Shown here: positions 15,930 to 24,937 of the stretch, piece after piece
How the letters are laid out: each line of letters begins with the position of its first letter
How positions within the stretch are numbered: position 1 is the stretch's first letter
Assembly: GCF_000007825.1 (NCBI RefSeq)
Contig: NC_004722.1
Location: forward strand, 722,501-786,500
From: Bacillus cereus ATCC 14579
Lineage (GTDB): Bacteria > Bacillota > Bacilli > Bacillales > Bacillaceae_G
Direction: 5' to 3'
DNA: 64,000 nucleotides
Program-made: the position numbers and the translations under genes
The notes under the pieces: model-generated
What the model saw: only the letters and a program-made list of their open reading frames with translations
Told to the model about the DNA's origin: nothing
The model's database searches: none

Positions 15930-16064
15930 TAAAATCGCTGAGTTCCAGAAATGGAGCGGGGGAACCAATTTTGTGCATCGTCACTTGGGGTGAATCTTTC
16001 AGTTTTGAAAGTAGGGCTACTCTTTAGGCCCGAATCCGACAGCTAACCTCGTAAGCGTTTAGAG
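15930..16064 (+). promoter_or_regulatory. c-di-AMP riboswitch (ydaO/yuaA type), copy 2, kdp leader
   Basis: It repeats the consensus of copy 1: CGCTGAG, GGAGCGGGGGAACC, GGGGTGAATCTTTC, AAAGTAGGGCTACTC, CCGAATCCGACAGCTAACC and TCGTAAGCG. A strong intrinsic terminator follows at 16095-16126. Binding of c-di-AMP should therefore stop kdp transcription, the regulation reported for kdp in B. thuringiensis. Confidence 0.96.
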
Positions 16065-16094
16065 AGGAGGTTTACTTTTTGTTGTTCATTTTTT

Positions 16095-16126
16095 GAACAC
16101 TGAGTAGAGCTCAGTGTTCTTTTTTA
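16095..16126 (+). terminator. Expression-platform terminator of the kdp riboswitch
   Basis: GAACACTGAG pairs with CTCAGTGTTC over a 5-base loop, followed by T6. Confidence 0.92.
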
Positions 16127-16167
16127 ATATTTAAATGGTAAATTTTAACAAAAAGAGAGGGATAGTT

Positions 16168-16272
16168 ATGTTAGATGTTGTAATGGTCGGGATTTTTATT
16201 TTATTAGTTGCATCGATGGCAAGTCTTGCAAGTTGGTCAGATAAAGTTGTGAAAGAAGGAAAGCAATCATGA
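16168..16272 (+). CDS. 34-aa membrane peptide upstream of kdpF
   Basis: A 34-aa peptide starting at ATG 16168 with GAGAGGGA upstream. It has one hydrophobic helix (VVMVGIFILLVASMASLASW) followed by a charged tail. Its stop overlaps the kdpF start as ATGATG, so translation is probably coupled. Short peptides of this kind occur before kdpF in other bacteria, but no function is established. By position it may be an accessory subunit of the Kdp pump. Confidence 0.75.
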   Translation: MLDVVMVGIFILLVASMASLASWSDKVVKEGKQS

Positions 16273-16349
16273 TGATTGTCTTATCGGTTATTGTCGCAGC
16301 AATTACAGTGTATTTAGTGTATGCATTATTAAATCCAGAGAAGTTTTAA
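16269..16349 (+). CDS. kdpF: K+-transporting ATPase subunit KdpF
   Basis: A 26-aa single-helix peptide (start ATG 16269, alternative 16272) ending in YLVYALLNPEKF, the hallmark of KdpF (..YAL..PE.F). KdpF stabilises the KdpABC complex. It overlaps the 34-aa gene by four bases and lies 19 bases before kdpA. Confidence 0.92.
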   Translation: MMIVLSVIVAAITVYLVYALLNPEKF

Positions 16350-16368
16350 TTAGGGGGAATCATTCATT

Positions 16369-18036
16369 ATGATTTGGGTTGCAGTCATTATTACAATGCT
16401 CTTGTTTATTTTAGTAGCAAAGCCAACGGGGATTTATTTAGAAAAAGCTTTTCAAGGTAGCAAAACGTTAGATAAAGTATTCGGGCCTTTTGAAAAACTT
16501 ATTTTTAAAATTACGGGTGTAAAAGCATACAATCAAACGTGGAAACAGTACGCATTATCATTAGTTTTATTAAATGGATTTATGATCGTTGTCGTATACT
16601 TCATTTTCAGATTACAAGGTGTGCTGCCGCTAAATCCAGCACATATTGAAGGGATGGAGCCTACGCTCGCTTTTAATACAGCGATTAGTTTTATGGCTGA
16701 TACAAATTTACAGCATTATAGCGGTGAAAATGGTTTATCCTATTTATCACAATTAATCGGGATTACATTTTTAATGTTTGCGGCACCAGCAACGACATTA
16801 GCGCTCGTTATGGCTTTTATAAGAGGACTTGCTGGAAAAGAACTTGGTAACTTTTTCGTTGATTTTACGAGAGCGTTAACGAGAGTGTTTCTTCCTATTG
16901 CATTTATTGCGGCACTAGTTTTTGTCGCACTTGGCGTACCACAAACGTTAGATGGGGCGGTTACAGCACAAACGATTGAAGGTGCAAAGCAAAGTATTTT
17001 ACGTGGACCTGTTGCATCATTCGTTTCCATTAAGGAACTTGGAAATAACGGCGGTGGATTTTTCGGAGCAAATTCTACGCATCCTTTCGAAAATCCAGGA
17101 CAAATGAGTAATATTTTGCAAATGATGCTTATGATGTTATTACCAACAGCACTTCCATTTACGTACGGACGAATGGTCGGAAATAAAAAACAAGGCCGCA
17201 TCCTTTTCGTGTCACTATTTATGGTATTTTTACTAGGGTTTATAACGATTACGACATCTGAACTAAACGGGAACCCGGCATTAAATGGAATGGGTATCGA
17301 ACATGTACAAGGAAGTACAGAAGGGAAAGAAGTACGATTTGGAACAGTATTTTCTTCACTATACGCAACGGTAACGACAGCTGCTGAAACAGGCGCTGTT
17401 AATACGATGCATGATACGTTAACACCAATTGGCGGTTTAGTTCCGCTTGTAAATATGATGTTAAATACTGTGTATGGCGGCGTTGGAGCAGGTTTTGTAA
17501 ACATTATTATGTATGCAATTATCGCGGTGTTTATATCTGGGTTAATGGTTGGACGGACACCAGAGTTTTTAGGTAAAAAGATTGAAGGTAAGGAAATGAA
17601 ATTAATCGCGGTCACGATTTTATTTCATCCATTGCTCATTTTAGGATTTTCGGCATTAGCTCTTTCAACAAATTTAGGGACGGATGCTATTTCTCATTCC
17701 GGTTTCCACGGTTTGACGCAAGTGGTATATGAATATACATCGTCAGCTGCGAATAACGGATCTGGATTTGAAGGATTAGGAGATAATACACCGTTTTGGA
17801 ATATTACGACTGGTTTAGTTATGTTTTTAGGACGTTACTTCAGTTTAATTACGATGCTAGCTGTGGCAGCTTCATTGAAAGAAAAAACGGTAGTGCCAGA
17901 AACAGTCGGAACGTTCCGTACAGATAATAGTTTATTTGGTGGCATCTTCATCGGAACAATTGTAATTGTCGGTGCATTAACATTCTTCCCGATGTTAGTA
18001 CTCGGTCCAATTGCAGAATTTCTTACATTGAAGTAA
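16369..18036 (+). CDS. kdpA: K+-transporting ATPase subunit A
   Basis: A 555-aa polytopic membrane protein, the K+-binding subunit that resembles four fused channel repeats. Selectivity-loop-like segments include NTAISFMADTNLQHYSGE, GNNGGGFFGANSTHPFENP, AETGAVNTMHDTLTPIGG and SAANNGSGFEGLGDNTPFWN. Length is usual for KdpA. RBS AGGGGG precedes ATG 16369 and kdpB follows 10 bases later. Confidence 0.97.
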   Translation: MIWVAVIITMLLFILVAKPTGIYLEKAFQGSKTLDKVFGPFEKLIFKITGVKAYNQTWKQYALSLVLLNGFMIVVVYFIFRLQGVLPLNPAHIEGMEPTLAFNTAISFMADTNLQHYSGENGLSYLSQLIGITFLMFAAPATTLALVMAFIRGLAGKELGNFFVDFTRALTRVFLPIAFIAALVFVALGVPQTLDGAVTAQTIEGAKQSILRGPVASFVSIKELGNNGGGFFGANSTHPFENPGQMSNILQMMLMMLLPTALPFTYGRMVGNKKQGRILFVSLFMVFLLGFITITTSELNGNPALNGMGIEHVQGSTEGKEVRFGTVFSSLYATVTTAAETGAVNTMHDTLTPIGGLVPLVNMMLNTVYGGVGAGFVNIIMYAIIAVFISGLMVGRTPEFLGKKIEGKEMKLIAVTILFHPLLILGFSALALSTNLGTDAISHSGFHGLTQVVYEYTSSAANNGSGFEGLGDNTPFWNITTGLVMFLGRYFSLITMLAVAASLKEKTVVPETVGTFRTDNSLFGGIFIGTIVIVGALTFFPMLVLGPIAEFLTLK

Positions 18037-18046
18037 TGGAGGGTAA

Positions 18047-20140
18047 ATGATGAGACCGGTAGTAGTAAAAGAAAAACAATTAAATGAGTCACAAATACAT
18101 GCTGTAGAAGATGAAGTTAGACAAGCGAAAACGATGGATCGTGATATCGTAACACATGCGATGAAGCAATCCGTTGCGAAATTGAATCCGAAAGTCATGA
18201 TAAAGAATCCGATTATGTTCGTTGTGGAAATTGGATTTATCATTACGTTCATTTTATCTTTTCTTCCAAGCAGTTCTAGTAGTATACCAGGATGGTTTAA
18301 TATAACAGTTTCTCTCATTCTATTATTTACAGTTTTATTTGCGAATTTTGCAGAAGCATTAGCAGAAGGTCGTGGTAAAGCGCAAGCCGATTCTTTAAAG
18401 CAGTCGAAGAAAGATGTGTTTGCAAATGTAGTAAAAGAAAATGGAGACATTGTCCAAGTTTCAGCAACTGATCTTAGAAAAGGTGACGTTGTTATCGTAA
18501 AACAAGGAGAAATGATTCCAAGTGATGGCGAAGTAATCAAAGGATTAGCATCTGTAGATGAATCTGCAATTACAGGTGAATCAGCTCCTGTTATAAAAGA
18601 AGCAGGCGGTGATTTTTGTTCCGTAACAGGTGGAACGATGGTCGTAAGTGATGAAATTACAATTGTCATTACGAGTAATCCTGGTGAATCATTTATCGAT
18701 AAAATGATTTCTTTAGTAGAAGGAGCTGCTCGTCAAAAAACGCCGAATGAGATTGCTTTAAATACAGTATTAACGAGCTTAACTCTTATTTTCTTAATCG
18801 TCGTTGTGACGTTGCCGATTTTTACAAATTATTTAGGTTTTCAAATTGATACTGCTGTACTTGTAGCGTTGTTAGTATGTTTAATTCCAACGACAATTGG
18901 TGGTTTGCTATCAGCGATTGGTATTGCGGGGATGGATCGGGTGACAAAATTTAACGTGCTAGCGATGTCAGGGAAAGCAGTAGAAGCTGCGGGCGATATT
19001 AATACAATTATTTTAGATAAAACAGGTACAATTACTTTTGGGAACCGAATGGCTCATACATTATTGCCTGTAGGAAATGAAACGATTGAGCAAGTTGGAA
19101 AGTGGGCCGCTATTAGTTCTGTTTTAGATGAAACACCAGAAGGTCGATCTGTTATCGAGTATGTGCAGGGAAAATCTATATCATATAATAGAGAACTTGC
19201 AGAACAAGGTGAGTTTGTTCCGTTTAAAGCAGAAACGAGAATGAGTGGTGTTGATTTACAGGACGGAACGAAAGTGAGAAAAGGTGCTGTCGGTAGCGTG
19301 ATTGAATGGGTTCAGTCACAAGGTGGAACAATTCCGAAAGATGTAAATCAAAAAGCAGATTTCATTTCAAAAGAGGGCGGAACACCACTTGTAGTTGCAG
19401 TGAATAATCGTATTTACGGTTTAATCTATTTAAAAGATACAGTAAAACCTGGTATGCGTGAACGTTTTGAACAGTTACGTCAAATGGGGATTAAAACGGT
19501 TATGTGTACAGGGGATAACCCATTAACAGCAGCAACCATTGCAAAAGAAGCAGGAGTAGATGAATTCGTTGCCGAGTGTAAACCGGAAGATAAAATTGCT
19601 GTCATTAAAGCAGAGCAAGATAAAGGGAAACTTGTAGCGATGACAGGTGATGGTACAAATGATGCTCCAGCATTAGCACAGGCGGACGTTGGATTAGCGA
19701 TGAACAGTGGTACGACAGCAGCGAAAGAAGCGGCAAACATGATTGATCTAGACTCGAATCCAACGAAAATTATTGAGGTTGTAGGAATCGGTAAGCAATT
19801 GTTAATGACGCGAGGTGCTTTAACGACGTTTAGTATTGCGAATGATATAGCAAAATATTTTGCAATCATTCCAGCAATGTTTACACTTGCGATTCCGCAA
19901 ATGGAGGCATTGAACATTATGAAATTAACATCACCACTGTCAGCGATTTTATCAGCATTAATATTTAACGCTGTTATTATTCCATTACTCATTCCGTTAG
20001 CGATGAAAGGTATTGCATATAAACCGATGAGTTCTAATGCATTGCTTAGCCGAAACTTACTTATTTATGGGCTTGGCGGAGTTATCGTTCCGTTCATTGG
20101 AATTAAAGTAATTGATATAATTGTCGGCTTGTTCATATAA
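18047..20140 (+). CDS. kdpB: K+-transporting ATPase subunit B (P-type ATPase)
   Basis: A 697-aa P-type ATPase (696 if the second ATG at 18050 is used; GGAGGG at 18038-18043 is better spaced for that one). The phosphorylated Asp is in LDKTGTITFG (about residue 324). Other class motifs are TGESAPV, the hinge TGDGTNDAPALAQADVG and KPEDK. It provides ATP hydrolysis for high-affinity K+ uptake by KdpFABC. Confidence 0.97.
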   Translation: MMRPVVVKEKQLNESQIHAVEDEVRQAKTMDRDIVTHAMKQSVAKLNPKVMIKNPIMFVVEIGFIITFILSFLPSSSSSIPGWFNITVSLILLFTVLFANFAEALAEGRGKAQADSLKQSKKDVFANVVKENGDIVQVSATDLRKGDVVIVKQGEMIPSDGEVIKGLASVDESAITGESAPVIKEAGGDFCSVTGGTMVVSDEITIVITSNPGESFIDKMISLVEGAARQKTPNEIALNTVLTSLTLIFLIVVVTLPIFTNYLGFQIDTAVLVALLVCLIPTTIGGLLSAIGIAGMDRVTKFNVLAMSGKAVEAAGDINTIILDKTGTITFGNRMAHTLLPVGNETIEQVGKWAAISSVLDETPEGRSVIEYVQGKSISYNRELAEQGEFVPFKAETRMSGVDLQDGTKVRKGAVGSVIEWVQSQGGTIPKDVNQKADFISKEGGTPLVVAVNNRIYGLIYLKDTVKPGMRERFEQLRQMGIKTVMCTGDNPLTAATIAKEAGVDEFVAECKPEDKIAVIKAEQDKGKLVAMTGDGTNDAPALAQADVGLAMNSGTTAAKEAANMIDLDSNPTKIIEVVGIGKQLLMTRGALTTFSIANDIAKYFAIIPAMFTLAIPQMEALNIMKLTSPLSAILSALIFNAVIIPLLIPLAMKGIAYKPMSSNALLSRNLLIYGLGGVIVPFIGIKVIDIIVGLFI

Positions 20141-20156
20141 GGAAGAGGGGAAAAAG

Positions 20157-20738
20157 ATGGAGAAGAAACAAAGTATACTATCACCAATTATCCGTATTAC
20201 TTTTACATTTCTAGTGTTGTGCGGACTTGTATACCCGCTTATTGTTACTGGTATTGCACAAGCCGTGATGAAGGATAATGCGGATGGAAGTCTAATATAT
20301 AATGATAAAAATGAAGTGATTGGTTCTAAATTAATCGGGCAAAACTTCACGGATCCACGTTATTTTCAAGGGCGTGTTTCTAGTATTGAATATAAGGCTG
20401 AAGCATCTGGTTCAAATAACTATGCACCATCTAATCCAGATTTAGAGAAACGAGTAGAGAAAAGTATTGAAGAGTGGAAGAAACAAAATCCGAGCGTTCC
20501 AGTTACAGAAGTACCGATAGATTTAGTGACAAATTCAGGTTCAGGGCTTGATCCTGATATTAGTCCGAAGGCAGCTTCTGTGCAGGTGGATCGCATATCG
20601 AAATTAACGGATATTCCGAAAGAAAAACTTAATCAATTGATTAAAGATCAAACAGAAGGTGCTGCGCTTGGTTTATTTGGAGAGACCCGCGTAAACGTCT
20701 TAAAGCTAAATTTGGCATTACAGGAATTAATGAAATAG
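20157..20738 (+). CDS. kdpC: K+-transporting ATPase subunit C
   Basis: A 193-aa protein with one N-terminal membrane helix (about residues 11-30) and an extracytoplasmic domain containing YFQGRVSS and GSGLDPDISPKAASVQVDRI, typical of KdpC. ATG 20157 follows GGAAGAGGGG; an in-frame ATG at 20121 lies inside kdpB and lacks an RBS. It completes the pump. Confidence 0.96.
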   Translation: MEKKQSILSPIIRITFTFLVLCGLVYPLIVTGIAQAVMKDNADGSLIYNDKNEVIGSKLIGQNFTDPRYFQGRVSSIEYKAEASGSNNYAPSNPDLEKRVEKSIEEWKKQNPSVPVTEVPIDLVTNSGSGLDPDISPKAASVQVDRISKLTDIPKEKLNQLIKDQTEGAALGLFGETRVNVLKLNLALQELMK

Positions 20739-20745
20739 TAACAGT

Positions 20746-20780
20746 GCTACCTCAATCTAACGGATTGAGGTAGCGTTGTT
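20746..20780 (+). terminator. Hairpin between kdpC and kdpD, weak terminator
   Basis: GCTACCTCAATC pairs with GATTGAGGTAGC (12 pairs, loop of about 5). The tail GTTGTTTC is a poor T-run, so partial read-through into the kdpD-like gene is likely. Confidence 0.6.
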
Positions 20781-20803
20781 TCGAATGAAAGGTAGTGTTT
20801 ATT

Positions 20804-21949
20804 TTGTATGCAGATGATTATGAACCGAAGTTTCAAAGGCGAACGCCAGAGGAATATTTAGAATATATTCGTCAGCAAAATCGCGGAAAGTTAAAGTTAT
20901 ATGTAGGAGCAGCTCCAGGCGTAGGAAAAAGTTATAAAATGCTCTTTGATGCAAGGGAAATGAAAAAAGATGGAATTGATATTGTAATTGGTTTAATTGA
21001 AACGCATGGAAGAAAAGAGACGGAAGAAGCAATTGCTGATTTAGAAAAAGTTCCTTTGAAAGAAATACAGTATAAAGGAAAGGTATTTTATGAGCTTGAT
21101 GTGGAAGGAATAAAAAAACGCGCGCCGCAAGTAGTCGTAGTGGATGAACTTGCGCATAGTAATGTTCCTGGTTCTAAGCATAAAAAACGTTATATGGATG
21201 TGCAGGAATTGTTAGAGGCTGGTATATCGGTATTATCAGCTTTTAATATTCAACATTTAGAAAGTGTTCATGATATTGTAGCTCAAATTACGAATGTAAA
21301 AGTAAGAGAACGAGTTCCAGATTTTATTTTACAAAAAGCAAATGAAATTCAGCTCGTTGATGCAACACCGGAAGTACTTCGGAAGAGGTTAATAGACGGA
21401 AAGATATATAAAGAAGAAAAAATTCAGCAAAGCTTACAAAATTTCTTTACGCTTAATAATTTAGGAGCACTTAGGGAATTATCACTTCGCGAGGTGGCCG
21501 ATGATATGGACGAGAAAATTAGCCAAACAGTAATAGAACCAATTGGCGTAAAAGAAAAAATTCTTGTTTGTGTACAATACAGTTCAACAGCGGAGAAATT
21601 AATAAGACGGGGATGGCGCATGGCTGATCGGTTAAATGCTGAATTGTATGTATTAAATGTTGAAAGAGAAAATATAGACTCTCTTTCAGCTGGTAAAAAA
21701 CAAACAATTGAAGAGTGGAAGACGCTCACGAATCAATTTGATGCGAGTTTTGTATTAGAAGAAGCAAAGGGAAGAAAGCCAGCGGATGTTATTATTGAAG
21801 TCGCGAAAAGATTGCAAGTAACACAAATTTTACTTGGGCAATCAGCGAGAACGCGGTGGGAAGAAATTCGAAAAGGTTCTATTGTAAATGAAATTATGAG
21901 ACAAACAAAGTATATTGATATTCATATTGTTGCGGATCAAAGAGGGTAA
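20804..21949 (+). CDS. kdpD: Kinase-less KdpD: KdpD sensor domain plus USP domain
   Basis: About 381 aa, against roughly 890 for full KdpD. Residues about 25-230 form the KdpD domain with P-loop GAAPGVGKSYKM and VDELAHSNVPGSKHKKRY. About 240-375 form the USP domain (ILVCVQYSSTAEKLIRRG). The four membrane helices, GAF and histidine-kinase parts are absent, and no KdpE follows. In S. aureus the KdpD USP domain binds c-di-AMP, so this could add a second c-di-AMP input. Start is uncertain: TTG 20804 has AAAGG 11 bases upstream; GTG 20795 is too close. The ORF ends cleanly at a terminator, which argues against a recent truncation. Confidence 0.85.
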   Translation: MYADDYEPKFQRRTPEEYLEYIRQQNRGKLKLYVGAAPGVGKSYKMLFDAREMKKDGIDIVIGLIETHGRKETEEAIADLEKVPLKEIQYKGKVFYELDVEGIKKRAPQVVVVDELAHSNVPGSKHKKRYMDVQELLEAGISVLSAFNIQHLESVHDIVAQITNVKVRERVPDFILQKANEIQLVDATPEVLRKRLIDGKIYKEEKIQQSLQNFFTLNNLGALRELSLREVADDMDEKISQTVIEPIGVKEKILVCVQYSSTAEKLIRRGWRMADRLNAELYVLNVERENIDSLSAGKKQTIEEWKTLTNQFDASFVLEEAKGRKPADVIIEVAKRLQVTQILLGQSARTRWEEIRKGSIVNEIMRQTKYIDIHIVADQRG

Positions 21950-21987
21950 AATAGAGCCGACCTTTTTTGGGGCTCTATTTTGCTTTT
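21948..21987. terminator. Terminator between kdpD-like gene and MFS gene
   Basis: AAAATAGAGCC pairs with GGCTCTATTTT over a 12-base loop. It lies at the convergent ends of the two genes and can serve both strands. Confidence 0.75.
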
Positions 21988-23156
21988 TGTACAGAATGAA
22001 AACTTAGCATTTTCATTGTATATAAGATTACAAGTAAAAATATAATTGCGCCTAGGAAGAAAATCCAAAAGTAATTTTGGTTAAATAAAAGAAATCCACC
22101 TATAAGTGGCCCTGTGCCCATACCAAGATAGCGGATGAAGTTGTACATACCGATAGCTGTTGCGCGTTCTTGTACGAATTCTTCTGTTAATAAAGTAGTG
22201 TGAGTTGGCATAGAAAGTCCCATACTAAAACCGTACAAAGATGTAACGATAATGATGAATGGGATATTGATGTTATATGTGAAAGAGAATAAAACGACAC
22301 ATATAACATTGAAGAAACTCGTAATAAATAAAGCTTGCTTTGTTGTGAGGCGTTTTTGCAAAAACTTGTAGCAAAAACTTCCTAGCATGATAGAAAGAGA
22401 CATTGGTACAAACATAAGACCAATTTTATCTACAGTTAAATGAAATGAATTTGTTAAAATACTCGGTAAAAAAACGAGAAAGCAAAAGTAAATACAAAAT
22501 TGAATGAAGCCAATAAGAGTAATAGAAAATCCAGTTTTATTTTTTAAGATAAGAGAGTAATTCTTTTGTGCTTTAGATTGTTTAATTATATTTGGCTTTG
22601 TTTCTGGGAGTAGTGAAATGTTTATAATTAATAAGATAATGCCAAGTGTAGATAAAAAGAGAAATACAGATAAGTGACCATTTATACTGCCAAGATAACC
22701 ACCTATGAGAGGAGCCATTGCAGGTGCGAGGGCAAGTAACATTTGGTATAGGCTCATCGCTTCTCCGCGTTCTTTTCCTTCAAATAAATCGCCGATAATC
22801 GTTGCTGAAACTACAGGTATAGCCGCTATTCCTATAGCTTGAACAGCTCTAAAAAAGAGAAATAAATAAATGTTTGCCGAAAAGGCACATCCGATTGAAC
22901 CAATTGTACTAATGACTAAACTAGGGATAAGGACAGATTTTCTCCCTTTTGTATCAATTAAAGGTCCATATACGAGCTGCATAATTGCAAGAACGAATGT
23001 GAAAAGTGAAACTGTTACATTTACAAGATAAAGAGAAGTGTGAAAAGAATTTTGAATCATCGGTAAGATAGGTGTGTAAATATTTTGAGCGAAGGAACCG
23101 AGTAAGGCACTAATACAGACAACATATAAAATGAAAGTTAGTTTAGATTTTTTCAT
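21975..23156 (-). CDS. MFS multidrug-type exporter, 12 TM
   Basis: A 393-aa major facilitator with about 12 membrane helices. Motif A is visible as YGPLIDTKGRKSVLIPS after helix 2, and the motif C-like region PAMAPLIGGYLG in helix 5 points to a drug:H+ antiporter (DHA1, Bcr/EmrD-like). RBS AAGGAGG precedes ATG 23156. The gene is divergent from a MarR regulator and two matching palindromes lie between them, so the pair probably forms a drug-inducible efflux unit. Substrate unknown. Confidence 0.88.
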   Translation of the reverse strand: MKKSKLTFILYVVCISALLGSFAQNIYTPILPMIQNSFHTSLYLVNVTVSLFTFVLAIMQLVYGPLIDTKGRKSVLIPSLVISTIGSIGCAFSANIYLFLFFRAVQAIGIAAIPVVSATIIGDLFEGKERGEAMSLYQMLLALAPAMAPLIGGYLGSINGHLSVFLFLSTLGIILLIINISLLPETKPNIIKQSKAQKNYSLILKNKTGFSITLIGFIQFCIYFCFLVFLPSILTNSFHLTVDKIGLMFVPMSLSIMLGSFCYKFLQKRLTTKQALFITSFFNVICVVLFSFTYNINIPFIIIVTSLYGFSMGLSMPTHTTLLTEEFVQERATAIGMYNFIRYLGMGTGPLIGGFLLFNQNYFWIFFLGAIIFLLVILYTMKMLSFHSVQKAK

Positions 23157-23179
23157 CTTGTTAACCTCCTTGTATTTTG

Positions 23180-23193
23180 GTTTCCTTGGAAAC
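23180..23193. promoter_or_regulatory. Palindromic operator 1 (MarR type)
   Basis: GTTTCCTTGGAAAC is a 14-bp near-perfect palindrome just upstream of the MFS gene RBS. It is nearly identical to the site at 23267-23280, as expected for a MarR dimer. Confidence 0.7.
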
Positions 23194-23266
23194 TAAATTT
23201 ATTTTAACATGATTTTCTCACTTGTAAAGATGAAAAAATAATTTTAAAATGGTATATAGTTAAATT

Positions 23267-23280
23267 GTTTCTTTGGAAAC
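23267..23280. promoter_or_regulatory. Palindromic operator 2 (MarR type)
   Basis: GTTTCTTTGGAAAC, one base different from operator 1, lies directly before the RBS of the marR gene. This suggests autoregulation and repression of the divergent exporter. Confidence 0.7.
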
Positions 23281-23296
23281 TTAGGAGGCGAACGGA

Positions 23297-23758
23297 TTGA
23301 AGCATACAACGAAGCAAATGGAAATACTGTCGGACATTCGTACACTTTTGCATAAAAAAGAAGAACATTTAAAACGACAAAACGAGAAGTTTCTTCGTGA
23401 GACAGGTGTAAGTAGTATGTCTTTATCTGAGTTACATGTAATCGAATGTATCGGAAAAAATGGTTTGATGAATGTAACGGCAATTACGACAGAAATGGGC
23501 ATGACGAAGGGAGCAATCTCTAAAATTTGCACAAAGTTGTTTCAAAAGCAATTCGTTGAGAAGCTGCAAATGTTAGATAATCAAAAAGAAATCTTCTTCA
23601 GCTTAACGGAGAGTGGGAATGAAATATATAAAGCTCATGAAAAATTGCATAAGCAAGCTGAAGAAAAGTGGTTGTTACTTTTAGATGGATATACGAAAGA
23701 AGAGCAAGACTTTATTCAAAGGTTTATAAAGGATGTCTCCGGTCATTTGGAAATATAA
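23297..23758 (+). CDS. MarR-family transcriptional regulator
   Basis: A 153-aa winged-helix regulator. The HTH is about residues 50-85 (MNVTAITTEMGMTKGAISKICTKLFQKQFVEK) and the wing follows with NQKEIFFSLTESG. The start is TTG 23297 with AGGAGG at 23282-23287. It is divergent to the MFS exporter gene with twin operators between. The ligand is unknown. Confidence 0.9.
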   Translation: MKHTTKQMEILSDIRTLLHKKEEHLKRQNEKFLRETGVSSMSLSELHVIECIGKNGLMNVTAITTEMGMTKGAISKICTKLFQKQFVEKLQMLDNQKEIFFSLTESGNEIYKAHEKLHKQAEEKWLLLLDGYTKEEQDFIQRFIKDVSGHLEI

Positions 23759-23886
23759 TTGGAAGAAAAAACTCCTTTTTCTCAAGTCTTTTAAATATAA
23801 TTTCTGAAAGAACTCATATATAATAGAAAAAGATACTTAACATGGTGAATAATTAAAGAGTCAATATATATAGAGGAGAGAGTAAC

Positions 23887-24741
23887 ATGCTTGAAAATAC
23901 GGGGTTAGTATTAGAAGGCGGCGGTATGCGTGGTGTATACACGGGCGGGATATTAGAATACTTTATGGAACAAGATTTATATTTTCCATATGTAATCGGT
24001 GTATCAGCTGGTGCTTGTCATGCAGCGTCGTATCTTTCCAGACAAAGAAATAGAAATAAAACGGTCAATATTGATTATGCATCACATCCGAAATATTTAT
24101 CGTATAAAAACTTATGGAGAAAACGTCAGCTATTTGATATGGATTTCATTTTCCACGAAATTCCAGAAAAGCATGTGCCGTTTGATTTTGAAACATACTT
24201 TAATAGCCCGGAACGTTTCCTTGTAGGAACGACGGATTGTGAAACAGGGCAATCTGTTTATTTTGAAAAAGAAGGAACGAATGATGATGCGCTAAATTTA
24301 TTACAAGCGTCTAGTTCATTGCCTTTCATTGCACCAGTAGTAAATTACCGCGGTAAACAACTGTTAGATGGCGGGATTTCTGATCCAATTCCAGTTCGTA
24401 AAGCGCAAGAGGATGGATTTAAAAAATCAGTCGTTATTTTAACGAGAAATCATGGCTACGCGAAGAAAAAATCAAAGTTTGGATGGATTGCAGCGAAAGC
24501 TTATAAAAAATATCCGAACCTTGTTAACACGATGCTGAATCGTTATGAAGTGTATAATGAAACACTTCACTATATTGAAAAAGAAGAACAAGCTGGCAAT
24601 TTATTTGTTATTCGCCCAGAAGTGCCGCTTCAAGTAGATCGTATGGAAAAAGATACAGCAAAACTACAAAATTTATACGAGCAAGGCTATGAAGATGCAA
24701 AGAGGCAATTTGCAGATTTGCAGGCGTTCTTGCAAAAATAA
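23887..24741 (+). CDS. Patatin-like phospholipase (YjjU type)
   Basis: A 284-aa serine acyl hydrolase. The oxyanion hole is GGGMRG (residues 11-16), the nucleophile Ser40 lies in GVSAG, and the catalytic Asp in LLDGGISDPIP. This is the full Ser-Asp dyad of patatin-like lipases. No signal peptide is present, so it is probably cytoplasmic or membrane-associated. GAGGAGAG precedes ATG 23887. It is monocistronic with a terminator after it. Substrate unknown. Confidence 0.92.
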   Translation: MLENTGLVLEGGGMRGVYTGGILEYFMEQDLYFPYVIGVSAGACHAASYLSRQRNRNKTVNIDYASHPKYLSYKNLWRKRQLFDMDFIFHEIPEKHVPFDFETYFNSPERFLVGTTDCETGQSVYFEKEGTNDDALNLLQASSSLPFIAPVVNYRGKQLLDGGISDPIPVRKAQEDGFKKSVVILTRNHGYAKKKSKFGWIAAKAYKKYPNLVNTMLNRYEVYNETLHYIEKEEQAGNLFVIRPEVPLQVDRMEKDTAKLQNLYEQGYEDAKRQFADLQAFLQK

Positions 24742-24747
24742 ATATTA

Positions 24748-24781
24748 GGCTGTGGAGAAGAATTTCTCTGCAGCCTTTTTA
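24748..24781 (+). terminator. Terminator of the patatin gene
   Basis: GGCTGTGGAGAA pairs with TTTCTCTGCAGCC with one mismatch, followed by T5. Confidence 0.8.
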
Positions 24782-24937
24782 TATTGCTACTTATACGTTA
24801 CTTTTTAAAAATGTATGAATGTTTAAGTGTTTAAAGAGTTTGTAAAACATCGGGGTTTCTTGTTGAGGAGAATTTATTTGAAGGATATTATGATGATGTA
24901 GCGCTACTAAAATATTAAATTTATGAGGTGATTGTTA

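Noticed and set aside
16740..17615. 291-codon open frame antisense to kdpA
   Set aside because: Shadow of a conserved transporter gene; no RBS or recognisable domain.
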